Shown here piece by piece: positions 11,321-21,393 of a stretch of 64,000 nucleotides of DNA. The position numbers and the translations under genes are program-made. Source of the stretch: Phytoseiulus persimilis (Eukaryota; Arthropoda; Arachnida; Mesostigmata; Phytoseiidae); the NCBI GenBank assembly GCA_037576195.1, contig CM075103.1, positions 36,531,250 to 36,595,249 on the forward strand, read 5' to 3'. Under the pieces are notes generated by a model. It was not told where the DNA came from. It saw only the letters and a list, made by a program, of their open reading frames with translations, and ran no database searches. The number at the start of each line of letters is the position of its first letter. Within the stretch, counting starts at the first letter, position 1.

Positions 11321-11326
11321 ATTAAA
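11321..11326 (+). terminator. Poly(A) signal ATTAAA of the kinase gene
   Basis: The common variant signal ATTAAA lies 30 bases after the kinase TGA (11289-11291). It predicts a very short 3' UTR. Confidence 0.6.
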
Positions 11327-11634
11327 TGAAAATCGTCGAATCTCCCGGGAGCCTTTATTTCTAACGAGCTCATTCAAAGCCACGACGTCTTCGACGTTTT
11401 CGGTTGGCTCAGTGCGGGGACAGTCGCTAATGCCCTCGACAGGACCGTTGCGCCAGTGTGCTCCGCGCACTTCAAATGTAGCCATTTCACCTCAAAGGAT
11501 CCCGTATGAATCAGAGCGAGAACTACGCTCTTCCAATCAGGGGACAAGAGAAGCGTCTGAGACGCCGCTTTTCGACTGAGCGCACGTCGGAATCTTTGAG
11601 CAGGAATTTCAAACTTTCATTGAGAAGGATAACG

Positions 11635-12010
11635 ATGGCGGGCTACAGAGAAGCGAGCATCGAGGCTTATAAAAACGCCGTCGCTGACGCAGAGGCTGCT
11701 TTCAGGGCTGCGGTCGCCGACGACGACTGCCCGCCAGCGATACTAAAAGTTTCGGAGTCTTTGGACTACCCGGCTCCGGTAGATACGGAGCATTTTACAG
11801 AGCCAGGAGGAACGGAGCATCGTTTGCAATCAAGGAGCGCCAAAAGGCACGTTCTCGTCGATTTGGGAACAAGTTTCTGTGCGAGGCAACGGCCAATCTC
11901 ACCATTGTGGGACTGTCCGTTAGGTCAGAATGTCTCGGAAAGTTTACCTAATCATGGAATGCATGCCTCACAGCGACTTGAATCAAGACTGTTATCAGTA
12001 ATCTTCTCGA
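11635..12010 (+). pseudogene. Truncated, frameshifted paralogue of the PKA-like kinase
   Basis: The segment begins ATAACGATGGCGG, the same start context as the upstream kinase. It encodes an N-terminus with the same spacing of conserved residues (I..YK..., AE..F, CP). A frameshift after about 11750 moves the kinase domain to another frame, which reads LPGSGRYGAFYRARRNG then SFAIK, matching the glycine loop and catalytic-lysine strand of the neighbour. A helix-C/beta-4 region follows (NKFLCEATANLTIVGLS). After a second shift the hinge reads VYLIMECMPHSDL against LYLVMEYTPHGDL in the intact gene. Homology fades near 12010, before the catalytic loop. This is a tandem duplicate that is broken and probably non-functional. 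The low protein identity suggests an old duplication. A spliced functional gene is unlikely because the catalytic loop is not found downstream. Confidence 0.85.
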
Positions 12011-12708
12011 GTCCAAGCTCTGGAGGCCGAGTGCTGAACGATCGATTAAGAATGGCTAGTGAGCAGCAGTCGATTTCGATCGTTTCGGGACTCGCTTCAT
12101 CCTTTTCGGTATGAGAAGCGGACTGAAGATGAACCATGGGTCAATCACTGACCGACGCCCGCGAGAAGTCCTCTACTTGGTAGGGATCCCATAAGCGCAA
12201 CGGCGTTGTCCTTCCAAACTTCGACTGAACCCTCTGGAGCGGGGACCCCTGCTCTCCCATCATCAGAGACCGTTTCGATCGTTTTCTCCAGTACACGGAG
12301 GAGTGTTTCAAAAGACTCACTTTGCGAATTCAAGGGTTTCCACCGCGACCGTCTGAGCAGTGACTAGGTTCTCCAGGTCCGTGTTGTTCGTGAATCATCC
12401 GCATCCTCATCCGAACGGAGAGTCTTGGTCCCCTTGGAGACCCATCGGCTTCAACCCGCTCGCGCTACCCGCGGATTGCTCACCGGGAACGGGTTACCTC
12501 CCTCCAGCCCGAATACCGCTAGCACGACTGTCACGAGTCTGATTCCATCAGCTCGATCGCCAGAATGGGGCTTCTCCTAGCCGGGGCTTCTAATGGGGCT
12601 TCTGCGCGTGAACCTGATGAACATTCTATGATCGTGCTCCTCTCAGGTCAAAAGGTCGACGATGTTGTTGAGCAGACCGAGGTCAGCATATGGAACTTGC
12701 ACAAAATG
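12011..12708. other. No recognised gene
   Basis: The sequence after the kinase pseudogene may hold further decayed kinase DNA, but I could not align any of it convincingly. No other element is apparent. Confidence 0.35.
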
Positions 12709-12884
12709 CTGACCCTGTGCGAATGACGGACGTAGCGTTTGAGTATTCTCTCAACTATGGTATTCGGTTTGACAATATCGTCGAGGAGACGTTCTCCTGA
12801 CCCTGTGCGAATGACGGACGTAGCGTTTGAGTATTCTCTCAACTATGGTATTCGGTTTGACAATATCGTCGAGGAGACGTTCTC
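12709..12884. repeat. Tandem duplication, two 88-bp units
   Basis: The unit at 12709-12796 is repeated immediately at 12797-12884, starting CTGACCCTGTGCGAATGACG and ending in GTTCTCC. I see no differences between the two copies, so the event looks recent, or the two copies are an assembly artefact. Confidence 0.9.
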
Positions 12885-13674
12885 CCGGTGCGATGAACCG
12901 ATCTTCATTTGAGGGAAGGGTCACCAGAATTTCAACTTCCTTCCACTTCGATCACTATCATATCTTTCTTGTTACCATCTGAGAGTCTGCTCCAGAGAGA
13001 ACGATTCGAGAAATGAATAAGGCCTTATCCGCGGCGACTACATTTATAGACGAGGATTCGAGCAAAATACACGGGCCTGGGCATCTTCGTGCGCTCGAGA
13101 ACAACTCAGACGAACGAAATCAAAACTGAGTCTCACCTGAGAATAGCTTTGAGAGGAAATGCCGCAGCGAAAAATAAGAGAGAGAGTTTTCGGAGTTCCG
13201 AGTTGACTCCGTCCCTCGATATCTTCTATCCATCGAGGGGATTATCCGGAATCTGTGCCCACGCAAATGTGCGAAAACATGCGTCTTAGCGGAATCATCT
13301 CCTTTCCTTAAAAGAGGTGTGGGAGGAATGCGTTTACGCACACCACCCGAAAAGGTATGGTCAGACTGGTCCCGGAGTCGACCCGACCATGCTTCTCTGG
13401 GTCTGAGGAGGTCAATCAGGGGTCAATGTGACGATACTCTCCGGAGTTTGAGGAGGTGATTCCGGGGTCGGTGACTCCGGGGTCGAAGAATAGACTAGTG
13501 GGACTGTTCCCCTGCAACATCGAGGTTTGTCCAATCGATTCCTTCCGTTCCGATATTCCTTACCACATTGAGTCATTTACTGAGGCTCGACACAGTGGGG
13601 GCTTGAGAAAAAAATTTGGCCTGTGTTTACTCAGTGAGGTCAATCGCAAAGTTCTAGACAAAAAGATTAAAACG

Positions 13675-13790
13675 GTCGGGTACGGGTTACCCGAATCCCA
13701 GTTACTCAAAACCCAGTTACCCGAATCCGAATCACTCTCTCTCACCGCTAAATCCCCAAGCTTTTTTTTGGGGGGGGGGAGAAGGTGATG
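13675..13790. repeat. Solitary end of a foldback-type element
   Basis: The sequence has GGTCGGGTAC, then units of the GTTACCCGAATCCCA type, then CTCTCTCACCGCTAAATCC. The same order occurs in the left arm of the element at 21394. No opposite arm is found nearby, so it looks like a single remaining end. It is followed by T8G10 (13762-13779) and GATGAT-rich DNA. Confidence 0.65.
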
Positions 13791-13894
13791 ATGATTACGA
13801 TGATAATGATGATCATCGTCGCGAGATTTTCATGACGCAATCAACATGGTTTTCATGCCCCGCGTGTTTTTGCTCGTGGGTTCCCATGATTCTC

Positions 13895-14726
13895 GGTGTC
13901 CTCCCGTTTCCCCGATACCGTTTCCCCGAGACCGTTTACCCGAAACCGTTTCCCCGAAACCGTTTCCCCGACTAGAAACCCTCTCCTGATTCTGAGACCC
14001 TCCGAGTCTATGAGGCTTCTATGTGGACCGCGGAGTCCGAGTGAGCGGACTCCAAGGGGAGCGAGTCATGTTGAGGGATTCCCCTGCGCAATGTGATGGA
14101 TTTGCATAGAGGAATACAGTCGCGTGTCCCGCGAGCCCCCAATCCGGGATGAATAATTTCAGATTTGCTCAATATCACAATAACTTACATCAGGGCCGGG
14201 CACCTTGGTGCGGCCCGCGGGCCACCTTGAATTTTCGATGATGGAGAATCAATCAGAAACTCATGAACTTCGCGGAGGAATTGGAGACCAATCAAGTTCC
14301 GCTGTCACAATACCTTCAAAATGTTGCGTCCGTGAAAACTCTTGTATGACCTCGGGTCACTTGTCGAGACCTGATATGAATCCTCATACCCTTTTGTGAT
14401 AATATAACGAGCATATCGGCAAGCAAAGTTGTGCGGAATCATAATAAACCCTTAACCGCCAAATGTGACTCGCCAAGCTCCAGCACCATCATTCCTGGAG
14501 CCAAAGGTTAGTGTCTATGGTCGGCCGACTTCGAATTCTTCTTCCGAATTTATCAGTGTAATTGGTCTCGACTCCGCGGTTCACATAGAAGCCTCATAGA
14601 CCCGGAGGGTCTCAGAATCAGGAGAGGGTTTCTAGTCGGGGAAACGGTTTCGGGGAAACGGTTTTGGGGAAACGGGTTCGGGGAAACGGGTTCGGGGAAT
14701 CGGTTTTGGGGAAACGGGCTGTAACC
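13895..14726. mobile_element. Foldback-type transposable element with tandem-repeat inverted arms
   Basis: The two arms are inverted. The outer parts are tandem 14-bp units of the ACCGTTTCCCCGAA type (about 13904-13971 and, inverted, 14636-14718). The inner parts are a 66-bp inverted repeat (13972-14037 against 14570-14635) with only two mismatches that I can count. The centre of about 530 bp has no coding capacity that I recognise. An 8-bp direct repeat TGATTCTC flanks the element (13887-13894 and 14727-14734) and may be the target-site duplication; because a similar string also occurs inside the arms, this is less certain. Long inverted repeats made of short tandem units are the hallmark of foldback elements. 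Confidence 0.8.
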
Positions 14727-15279
14727 TGATTCTCACGCCATATTTGTATTTCACACGTCACATCTGAGGCTGGAGATTCGTGGAAATACACTGTCCGGTG
14801 CGCTGTACTTCCCTGCACGGAAACGACTTCAAATATTCGGATGGGATGAGACGAATAAAACGGATAACGGATGGGTTGGAGATAGCTCAGGCGACTCCGC
14901 TATGTTGGTAGCCGACGGCGGAAAAAATCTGAGCTGCTACTTCTCGCCGAACAAGACAGCAGAAGAATTCATCGATTACCTGGAAGAGCTGGAGGACAAA
15001 CTCAGCGGGCACCGAGAACCAATGCTCGCGGCTGGTGACCTAAATTCTCACTCGAGCACCTGGGAGAGACGTTTCACGGACGTCAGAGGCAAGGAACTAC
15101 ATGGAAGACGCATTAACGCGGAGAGCCCTCTTCATAGCCAACGAGGTCTCCGACACAGCGTACGACCTGATCCACACATCATTTATCGACGTCATCGCCG
15201 TCCCGGACTCAAGCTCTATCTCGGAGAGGGTCACTAATGACTAGGTTATATCAGGCAGCGACCACTCGCACATAAATTC

Positions 15280-15600
15280 AGTAGTGTGGCGAGCCTCCAT
15301 GATGCCCGTGGCAGATTCGATGCCCCCCACCCCTTCCTTCTTTTTGGAGTCCGAGAAGATGAAAGCGTTTTGAATGCGCACTTACCGTATCCTTGGATGA
15401 CCTCAAAGAAAGAAGAAAAGCTGCGAACTCTTCTATGAACTCCACGAAGCTAAACTCGTCCGTGATGGACGTCTCGATGGGCAGGACAGCGAGGTTTGTC
15501 AACCTCGTTGGCTCGATCTCTGATCCGAGGCAGGACTGAATGAGCTGGACGTTGCCTCTCGATCCGGAAGGAGGACGAAGAATAGCTGATGGTTCGTCAG
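15280..15600 (-). repeat. Dispersed repeat, copy 2, inserted inside the LINE remnant
   Basis: The reverse complement matches 7890-8330. It shares GAGATCGAGCCAACGAGG, the frame LTNLAVLPIETSITDEFSF, and the purine-rich segment AAAAAGAAGG followed by a G-rich run. Its minus-strand frame (15278-15502) stays open for 74 codons. Its position between the endonuclease and RT parts of the LINE remnant suggests insertion or rearrangement within that element. Confidence 0.65.
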
Positions 15601-15873
15601 AGGGTGAAAAATTAGATGCAACGATCTGACTTTGCCCCTACTCTGAGGATTCCGGATAAAAAATCTACTCGGAGGAGCTCAAGGTCCCCAATGTAACAGG
15701 CATGGAGAGGCATTCTGATGCCCGGGGCAGACCGCCTCTCGCTACGCTAGTGCATAGCGTATATCCTGAGCACTGAGCTACCGAAGGCCGCAAGCCCTGA
15801 TCGCAGTTGAAACCGGAGGAATATATACCAACAATTGGCAGCAGAATACATCGACGGCGAATGCGGGAGTCTC

Positions 15874-15937
15874 AGCGAACAAGGCATTAGGCCAACAGCT
15901 AAGCGAATCTCCGACATCTTGCGAGAAGCATGTCTTT
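15874..15937. repeat. 64-bp exact repeat, copy 1
   Basis: An identical 64-bp sequence (AGCGAACAAGGCATTAGGCC...TGTCTTT) recurs at 17404-17467 in the same orientation. The flanks differ. It overlaps the start of the reverse transcriptase remnant. Confidence 0.9.
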
Positions 15938-16100
15938 CAGCATCGCCGAAAACCTCAGAGCACTTCAGAGGGAAGGAATTTTAGAAAGAACGGTTTGGAT
16001 GACAGCGGGAGTGTCCCGAGGGTCGGTTCTGGGTCCCATCGTATGGAACGTCCGCTATGATGACGTACTCAAGCTCCGACTCTCAGAGGGAGCAACGACG

Positions 16101-17403
16101 AACGCTAACGCTTGCAGGAGTGTCGCTCAATCCCAAACTCTTACCCGACGAGCTCGGATCCATGTGGCGCTTTTTGGGCGGATAACATTTGGGACCGAAA
16201 GAGAGGGCCGTGCTCGTCCGGAAACCAAGAACCTAGATCCTCCACCGTTCAGCTCGTCGAGCGTGGCTCATTCCACTCGGGATGAAAGCAGGTCGGGAGG
16301 GAAAGCAAGGGTGAATTTACTCGGAAACTCGGCGCGAGCTCCCCGTAGACGAGCTCTGACGCGTGGGAAAGTTTTGAAGCCGGAAACAAACTCTGCCGAA
16401 AGTCCTGTTCTGCTCCCGCCGAGCGATCCAGGTCAGAACTTAGTTTTTGAAGAAGTCTGCCACGCCTCACTGGAGCGTTGGTCCGCCCGCACGTCTAGCA
16501 CCGACGGGGATCAACTGCACGGAGCCGGTAGGTGCTCTTGTTGTGTCATCTGTTTCGTAGGAGGACACGCGGTAATAGTGGAGATCGTTCACTCGAGGGC
16601 TCACCTCCGACGTACGACACTTCCGATTGGCGGGCTTGATGAAGTTCACCGGGGGGGGGGGGGGGGGGGGGGGCTCGTGTCGGTTATCGCTCGCTTGTCG
16701 CAACTAACTTAAAATGATCGAGGAACAGTTCTCAGATGGTTCAGGCCTCCCAAAGTGGATAACCTCCACCACGGCAGCTCGACTAGTCGCCTCGACGAGA
16801 AATTCTTGCGGGTGAGTGCTTTCATACCTTAACACTCATGTTCCCGAACGAGACCTTCGGCTGACACCAGTGTTGTTGAATGTCAGCAAACGAGTTCCTC
16901 ATTGACAGCCTGCCACCTCAGGCATGTCCCGGTCGAACTCGTCTGCGAAGCATCAAGATATCAGCCACTCATGCGAAACGTGGCGTCAGATATGTTGTCT
17001 CATATGAGTACCGACCGCTAGAGGTTTTCGATGAAGTGTCCTCGTGATGTGCCTCCGGACAACCAGAAGGGCTGCTCGGATCACAACGAGACGAGCTGTC
17101 CCAACCGATCTCAAATGCTGAACGGTGGAGGGTCGAGGATCTCTCCAACTCACTCCCTAACGCTCGTTCCGCAATAACATCTTTCTTATATCCTCATAAT
17201 GTTTACGTCGACGCCTAGTCCCTTTTTCGAGTTTCGAAGCGATTTTCTACGAAGCCGAGGAATCCCATCCGCGACGAGTCGATTGTCTCAGCTCCTTTTT
17301 TTGTGGTATTTTGTGGAGTCGGTGTGAAAATCCCTTCGGATACCAGAGATCGGGCAGTTGGGGCTCACTCTGGGTATGAGGTGTTTCCTCTAAAAACGCA
17401 CCT
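16101..17403. other. Low-information region, probably more element debris
   Basis: A long open frame continues from the reverse transcriptase fragment to 16712, but its translation is not protein-like beyond about 16100. A G23 homopolymer lies at 16651-16673. Nothing else is recognised. Confidence 0.35.
16651..16673. repeat. Poly(G) tract, 23 G
   Basis: This is the longest homopolymer in the window. It could form a G-quadruplex-like structure and is also a likely place for sequencing length error. Confidence 0.85.
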
Positions 17404-17467
17404 AGCGAACAAGGCATTAGGCCAACAGCTAAGCGAATCTCCGACATCTTGCGAGAAGCATGTCTTT
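17404..17467. repeat. 64-bp exact repeat, copy 2
   Basis: Identical to 15874-15937. The match begins and ends abruptly, so the unit is a short transposed or duplicated block. Confidence 0.9.
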
Positions 17468-19614
17468 TTGAAAGCTGATGTACCCTCGCATCGGGGGGTG
17501 TTTCTGTTTTTCGGGTTGACTGTCGAAGTTTCCGCAGAGGCGAAGCTATGAAGCATGCGCTGCCCGGAGTGAGAAACGCGGATCCATGATGGAGAATTTT
17601 TGGACTCGCAGCGTCGCAACAGCTGGAAGTAGCGAACATCTTGGGTTACCAATCGGCAGCGGTGGACTCCTCGGGAGGTTCGTGTGAGGGCGTCTTCGAA
17701 TGACGTCCACCCGGTCATCGCATCATCATATTGCCGGCCTAGATGTCCGCCAGGTTCGTTGACATATGTATGAGGCCATGGTGACGCGAAGCAAGAATAG
17801 CCTGCTGATGATGATCAGTAGTTATTGGTGCCCCTTGCCCTGAGCTTAGCCGATATTCGTTTCTCAGTCGTTTGAATCTTCTAGTCTCCCCTCCGTTGCA
17901 TAATCCGAACACCGAACTCCGGCGTGATCGCGTCCGTGAGGAACAAGTCCTCAACACGGAGATTCGAACGCATAAGAAATTCCCGGAAGCTGGTCCCCAC
18001 CGGCCAAGGATCGCCGTTCGGCCAGCTGGCGAATAGACCCACACGTTCCGACCAGTGGCCGTTGGTGAATCATGCACTCCGCGGACTGCTTCGACTCCAT
18101 TCGCTGCTGCTGCGACTCGTTCTCCCTCCTGAATCCCTTCTTAGTGCTTCGGGCTGGCCCTTCGCCAGTCTTGGGGTTCAGTTCTTTGACTTGGAGAGTT
18201 TTCAATACGAGAGACTTGTTCGGTATGCACGGAGCGATCGACTTCCCATGCCAGACCACGTTGAAGGTGAATCATTCATGGCAAACTCCTGAAGGACATC
18301 CTGCTTTGTTCTCCGAAGAGATCTGGCTCCCCCCTCGATCCCCGGAAATCCATGGACGAGTCTTTCCGCTCGATATTCTAAGAGGTTTCGAGCACGGATT
18401 ATCACTCCGTCGACGTGTGAAAATGCATGAGCGGTTTGGATACATATCCCCTGTCCCCGACATCATCCGAGCGTTTGAAACCGATCGAGACGCAGACCGT
18501 CAATGCCGAGAGCATCCTTCACACAGAGCTTGAAGGTTCCGTTCCCAGAGAGCTCCCCCGATAATCGTTTTCGCGAATGATCTCGCGGGGAGACCCTTAG
18601 AGGTTTTCGCTTCGCTAGATGCTGCGATCCGATTCTCTCCACGATTTCGGGCCCTCAGCCTCCGAAGAAGCATCTGCGATGCGAATGTTGCACCCGATAC
18701 CGAGCTGCTTTTCGATTCGGCTTTGTTCCAAACGCTTTCCCAATGTTGAGCTCTCGACATGCGGCCGCTCCAAGAGGTAAATAAGCCGTCGCGAAGCTTT
18801 CGACCATTAGGCTCGCGTAGGCGCGCGCAAGCTCACATAACAGCACCAACGCTCCAATATACGCATCCGAAGACGAACCGTAAACGCTCCCTTCAAATGA
18901 CATACAGCGCATTAACGCCGAACAATCGGTGAATAATCGCGAGGTGGTCTTTCCGATTGAGCTGCATGCCGTTACTTGGCTCCTGTGTAAGTGAACGCCT
19001 AATTCTGCCGGAGGCTCGCGGAATTCGAATAACTCTCGCGTCAAAGACCAGAGGGTGGTCGTGGGACAGCAGCTGCGTGCGGAACGAGGGAAAGATTCCG
19101 ATCGCCTCTTCGAGCTGCTATCAATTAACTTGCATTTTTCCAGGTGCGACTCAGCGTCGATCGCGTTTCTCTATGCATCGAGTATCATACAACAAGCGTG
19201 AAAAACTCGCTGGAAGAGGATGGGGTAGCGGCGGCCTTCATAAGCGAAGCTATGCGGCAATGTAGGAATATATTGGCAGCGGAAGAAAGCCTGCGTGCAA
19301 AACTCGCGGATGCAAAACTCGACCCCTCTCCCCCCCCCCCCTCCACTCATCCACACCTGCTCGATTTCGCCTATTCCGAGTCCGAGAGCCGAGATCGCGT
19401 TTCGTTATTTTAGTGAAAGCGAGTCAGATCCAAGATGGTAGGCACATCTTGTATTGGAGCCGCCACCGAATTTCCAATCCAGCACTTCCGTTTCATAACA
19501 GAGCCTGAAGAACCGGGATCCCTCGATCTTTTCTCGAGAACACCCTCTGAATTTGAACTTCTCTAGAAGACTTCCGAAGTGAGCCTGTAGAGAATTTCCG
19601 TAGAGATACCACCC
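17468..19614. other. No recognised gene
   Basis: Several frames of 100-150 codons occur around 17950-18530 on both strands, without recognisable motifs or splice structure. A C12 run lies at 19330-19341. Confidence 0.35.
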
Positions 19615-19629
19615 AGGGAAAATATAACG
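19615..19629. repeat. Left target-site duplication of the SINE
   Basis: The 15-bp AGGGAAAATATAACG is repeated exactly at 19902-19916, directly after the A-rich tail. Confidence 0.9.
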
Positions 19630-19901
19630 TCGGCTCGTTGGCCGTGTGGCATAAACCAACGCCTTTGGTGCCACGCTAAGCTATCAATCGCGGGTTCGAT
19701 CCCCGGCCGACAACAAAAATTTCTTGTGTGGTAGAAAGAAGATTTAATTTATATCAGAATTAAATCTGAACCATCTTAAGACCCAAGCCCACCGCCCGCA
19801 ATAGGATTTGCGAGGCGATAGGGAGTGTTACTGAAGCAATACCGAAAGGTACTCCTGACACTCCTGAGGGCTGGCTGAGAGGTTCAGCCGGAAAACAAAA
19901 A
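19630..19901 (+). mobile_element. tRNA-derived SINE with perfect 15-bp target-site duplication
   Basis: The insert of about 272 bp lies between two exact copies of AGGGAAAATATAACG (19615-19629 and 19902-19916). Its 5' head contains RNA polymerase III promoter boxes in tRNA order: an A box TGGCCGTGTGG at 19639-19649 and a B box GGTTCGATCCC at 19693-19703. A tRNA-unrelated body follows, with an adenine-rich 3' end (GGAAAACAAAAA). Cloverleaf pairing is poor, so this is a tRNA relic and not a working tRNA. The layout (Pol III head, body, A-rich tail, long direct repeats) is that of a SINE mobilised by a LINE endonuclease. The perfect duplication implies a fairly recent insertion. Confidence 0.9.
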
Positions 19902-19916
19902 AGGGAAAATATAACG
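19902..19916. repeat. Right target-site duplication of the SINE
   Basis: Exact copy of 19615-19629. Confidence 0.9.
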
Positions 19917-19956
19917 AAAAACTGCCATAATCAGACCACTTGAATCAGCCATGAGT

Positions 19957-20622
19957 AAAGCTCCCATATGACCGGACATGTCCTTCTCCGTCCGTTTGTC
20001 CGGTTTTCAGGCTCACAGATCGAGTGGCCAACCATGACTTTGAATGAATTTCCCCATAGAAAAAATCGATGGGTTTCGGGCAAGAGAGCGCGAAATGATT
20101 CCGGGATTGTAAGGGGATGAGTGAAGAGCGGTTTTCCAGCAGCCGGAATATCGATCCTCGCTCTTTATCTGCGGAGCGATGGAGGTAATGCCCTCTGGCG
20201 GCCTCGTCGATATGAAACCATCTGAGCCAGTGATTACACGCTGGGGTACATTTCTGAGCACCGGATTCCACCCTCATGAAAGTTTTGAGGAAATCAAATC
20301 GTTCGTCTCGAAGATCCTTGCAGTTCTTTTCCATGTATAAGAACCTTCTTTCGGACAGGAGACATAGCTTGTCACGATCGAACACAAAGAGGCCCTTATC
20401 GATACAGTTTATGCGGACCTACTTTTCGACGAATGAAAAGCCTGTGACGGTACCTAAGCTAGTCCGATAAAAGGGGTCCTCATTCAATCCTCTCAAATGC
20501 TCAATTTATCTAGAGAAAGTCCAAAATTTGCATGTCCGCCTCCTAGACCGGTTTCAGGCGAAACGTCCGCCGGACAAATGTCCGCTTTTCGCAAAAAAAT
20601 GTCCGGTCATATAGGAGCTCTA
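19957..20622. mobile_element. Non-autonomous hAT-like DNA transposon (666 bp)
   Basis: Terminal inverted repeats of 24 bp lie at 19957-19980 (TAAAGCTCCCATATGACC...) and 20599-20622 (inverted, TAGAGCTCCTATATGACC...), with two mismatches. The element is flanked by an exact 8-bp direct repeat GCCATGAG (19949-19956 and 20623-20630). The 8-bp duplication and ends of the form YARNG are typical of the hAT superfamily. Subterminal TGTCCG/CGGACA boxes recur near both ends, a likely transposase-binding array. A minus-strand frame of 146 codons (19945-20385) has no transposase motif, so the element must be mobilised in trans. It lies 40 bp after the SINE. Confidence 0.85.
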
Positions 20623-20630
20623 GCCATGAG

Positions 20631-21384
20631 GATATCCCATCCGGACGACAATTCCTGATGCCGTTGCTCGTGGGATCGACTCTCCGTTCGCCGGAGTGAC
20701 TCCCATTCTGTCGCCCTCAGTGGCTGCAGAACTCATAATCCGGCATTGGGTCCGCTGTTCATTCCATTTGTGGTGGAGCGGGTGGAGTCGACACAAAAAC
20801 CATCTGTCACAAGTGAACATTCGATTTCCAGGGTACCGAGAGAGGGTATAAGAGAAGAGAATAAGAAAACATGGCGGTTTCGGTTGACGGCATGGTGGTG
20901 AAGTTCCGCAGTCATTTCAAGGAAAGGAGCAGGCTGATAAGACTTATTTGTCGCTGGCATTCGAACGCCCCAACTCGATCTGTTTGAAAGTGATCTCGGG
21001 GAACTCTTCCCCCTCATAGAGGCTCAGTCAATATGCCCTTCGTTCGCCCTCTTCGACTGAATTTTCCGCGAATAGGCTGAGATTCGAGCTTTATGTGGTT
21101 TTTCGAGAATCAACCCGGAAGGATCTAGATTCAATCTAGTTGATAATATGATCAAGGACAGGCTCCTTGATCGAGATATCGCTCGTTCCCATTGCGATCG
21201 ACAATGTCAGTTCAAAACTCACGCCGATAAATAGGAGGTTTCCGTCATATCAGACAACTCTGATGATCCACCAGCACTGGTTCACCTGATAGGTAAAATG
21301 TCTTTGATTCGCTCGTTCAGTTCCAGTTTCCTGCCCCACGGTCCAGAAAATATGACCAGAAATGCCTCCAAGTGAGAGTGTACC
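20631..21384. other. No recognised gene
   Basis: This stretch lies between the hAT-like element and the second foldback element. No coding or repeat signal is apparent. Confidence 0.35.
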
Positions 21385-21393
21385 ACTGAGGAG

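Larger units (their letters stand above)
14865..16100 (+). mobile_element. Decayed non-LTR retrotransposon (R1/Jockey-like) with endonuclease and RT pieces
   Basis: The frame from about 14884 encodes part of an AP-type endonuclease: CYFSPNKTAEEF, then AGDLNSHSSTWE, which carries the catalytic GDxN-type motif. After a frameshift near 15100 the domain continues in another frame (TSFIDVIAVPDSS), with a TAG codon where a tryptophan is expected, then SGSDHSHI, the SDH catalytic motif at about 15255-15280. At 15930-16095 a reverse transcriptase piece reads TAGVSRGSVLGPIVWN then YDDVLKLRL, matching the GVPQGSVLGP...LWN..YDDVL motif of R1-clade elements. Between the two lies unrelated repeat DNA in inverted orientation. 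The element cannot encode working enzymes. Family assignment is from motifs only. Confidence 0.8.

Noticed and set aside
11506-12114. A 202-codon plus-strand frame as an intact gene
   Set aside because: Only residues from 11635 to about 11750 are homologous to the kinase in this frame; the rest of the homology continues in other frames, so the open frame is accidental within a pseudogene.
19630-19712. Functional tRNA gene
   Set aside because: A and B boxes are present but stems pair poorly, and the segment is the head of a longer insert bounded by target-site duplications, so it is a SINE.
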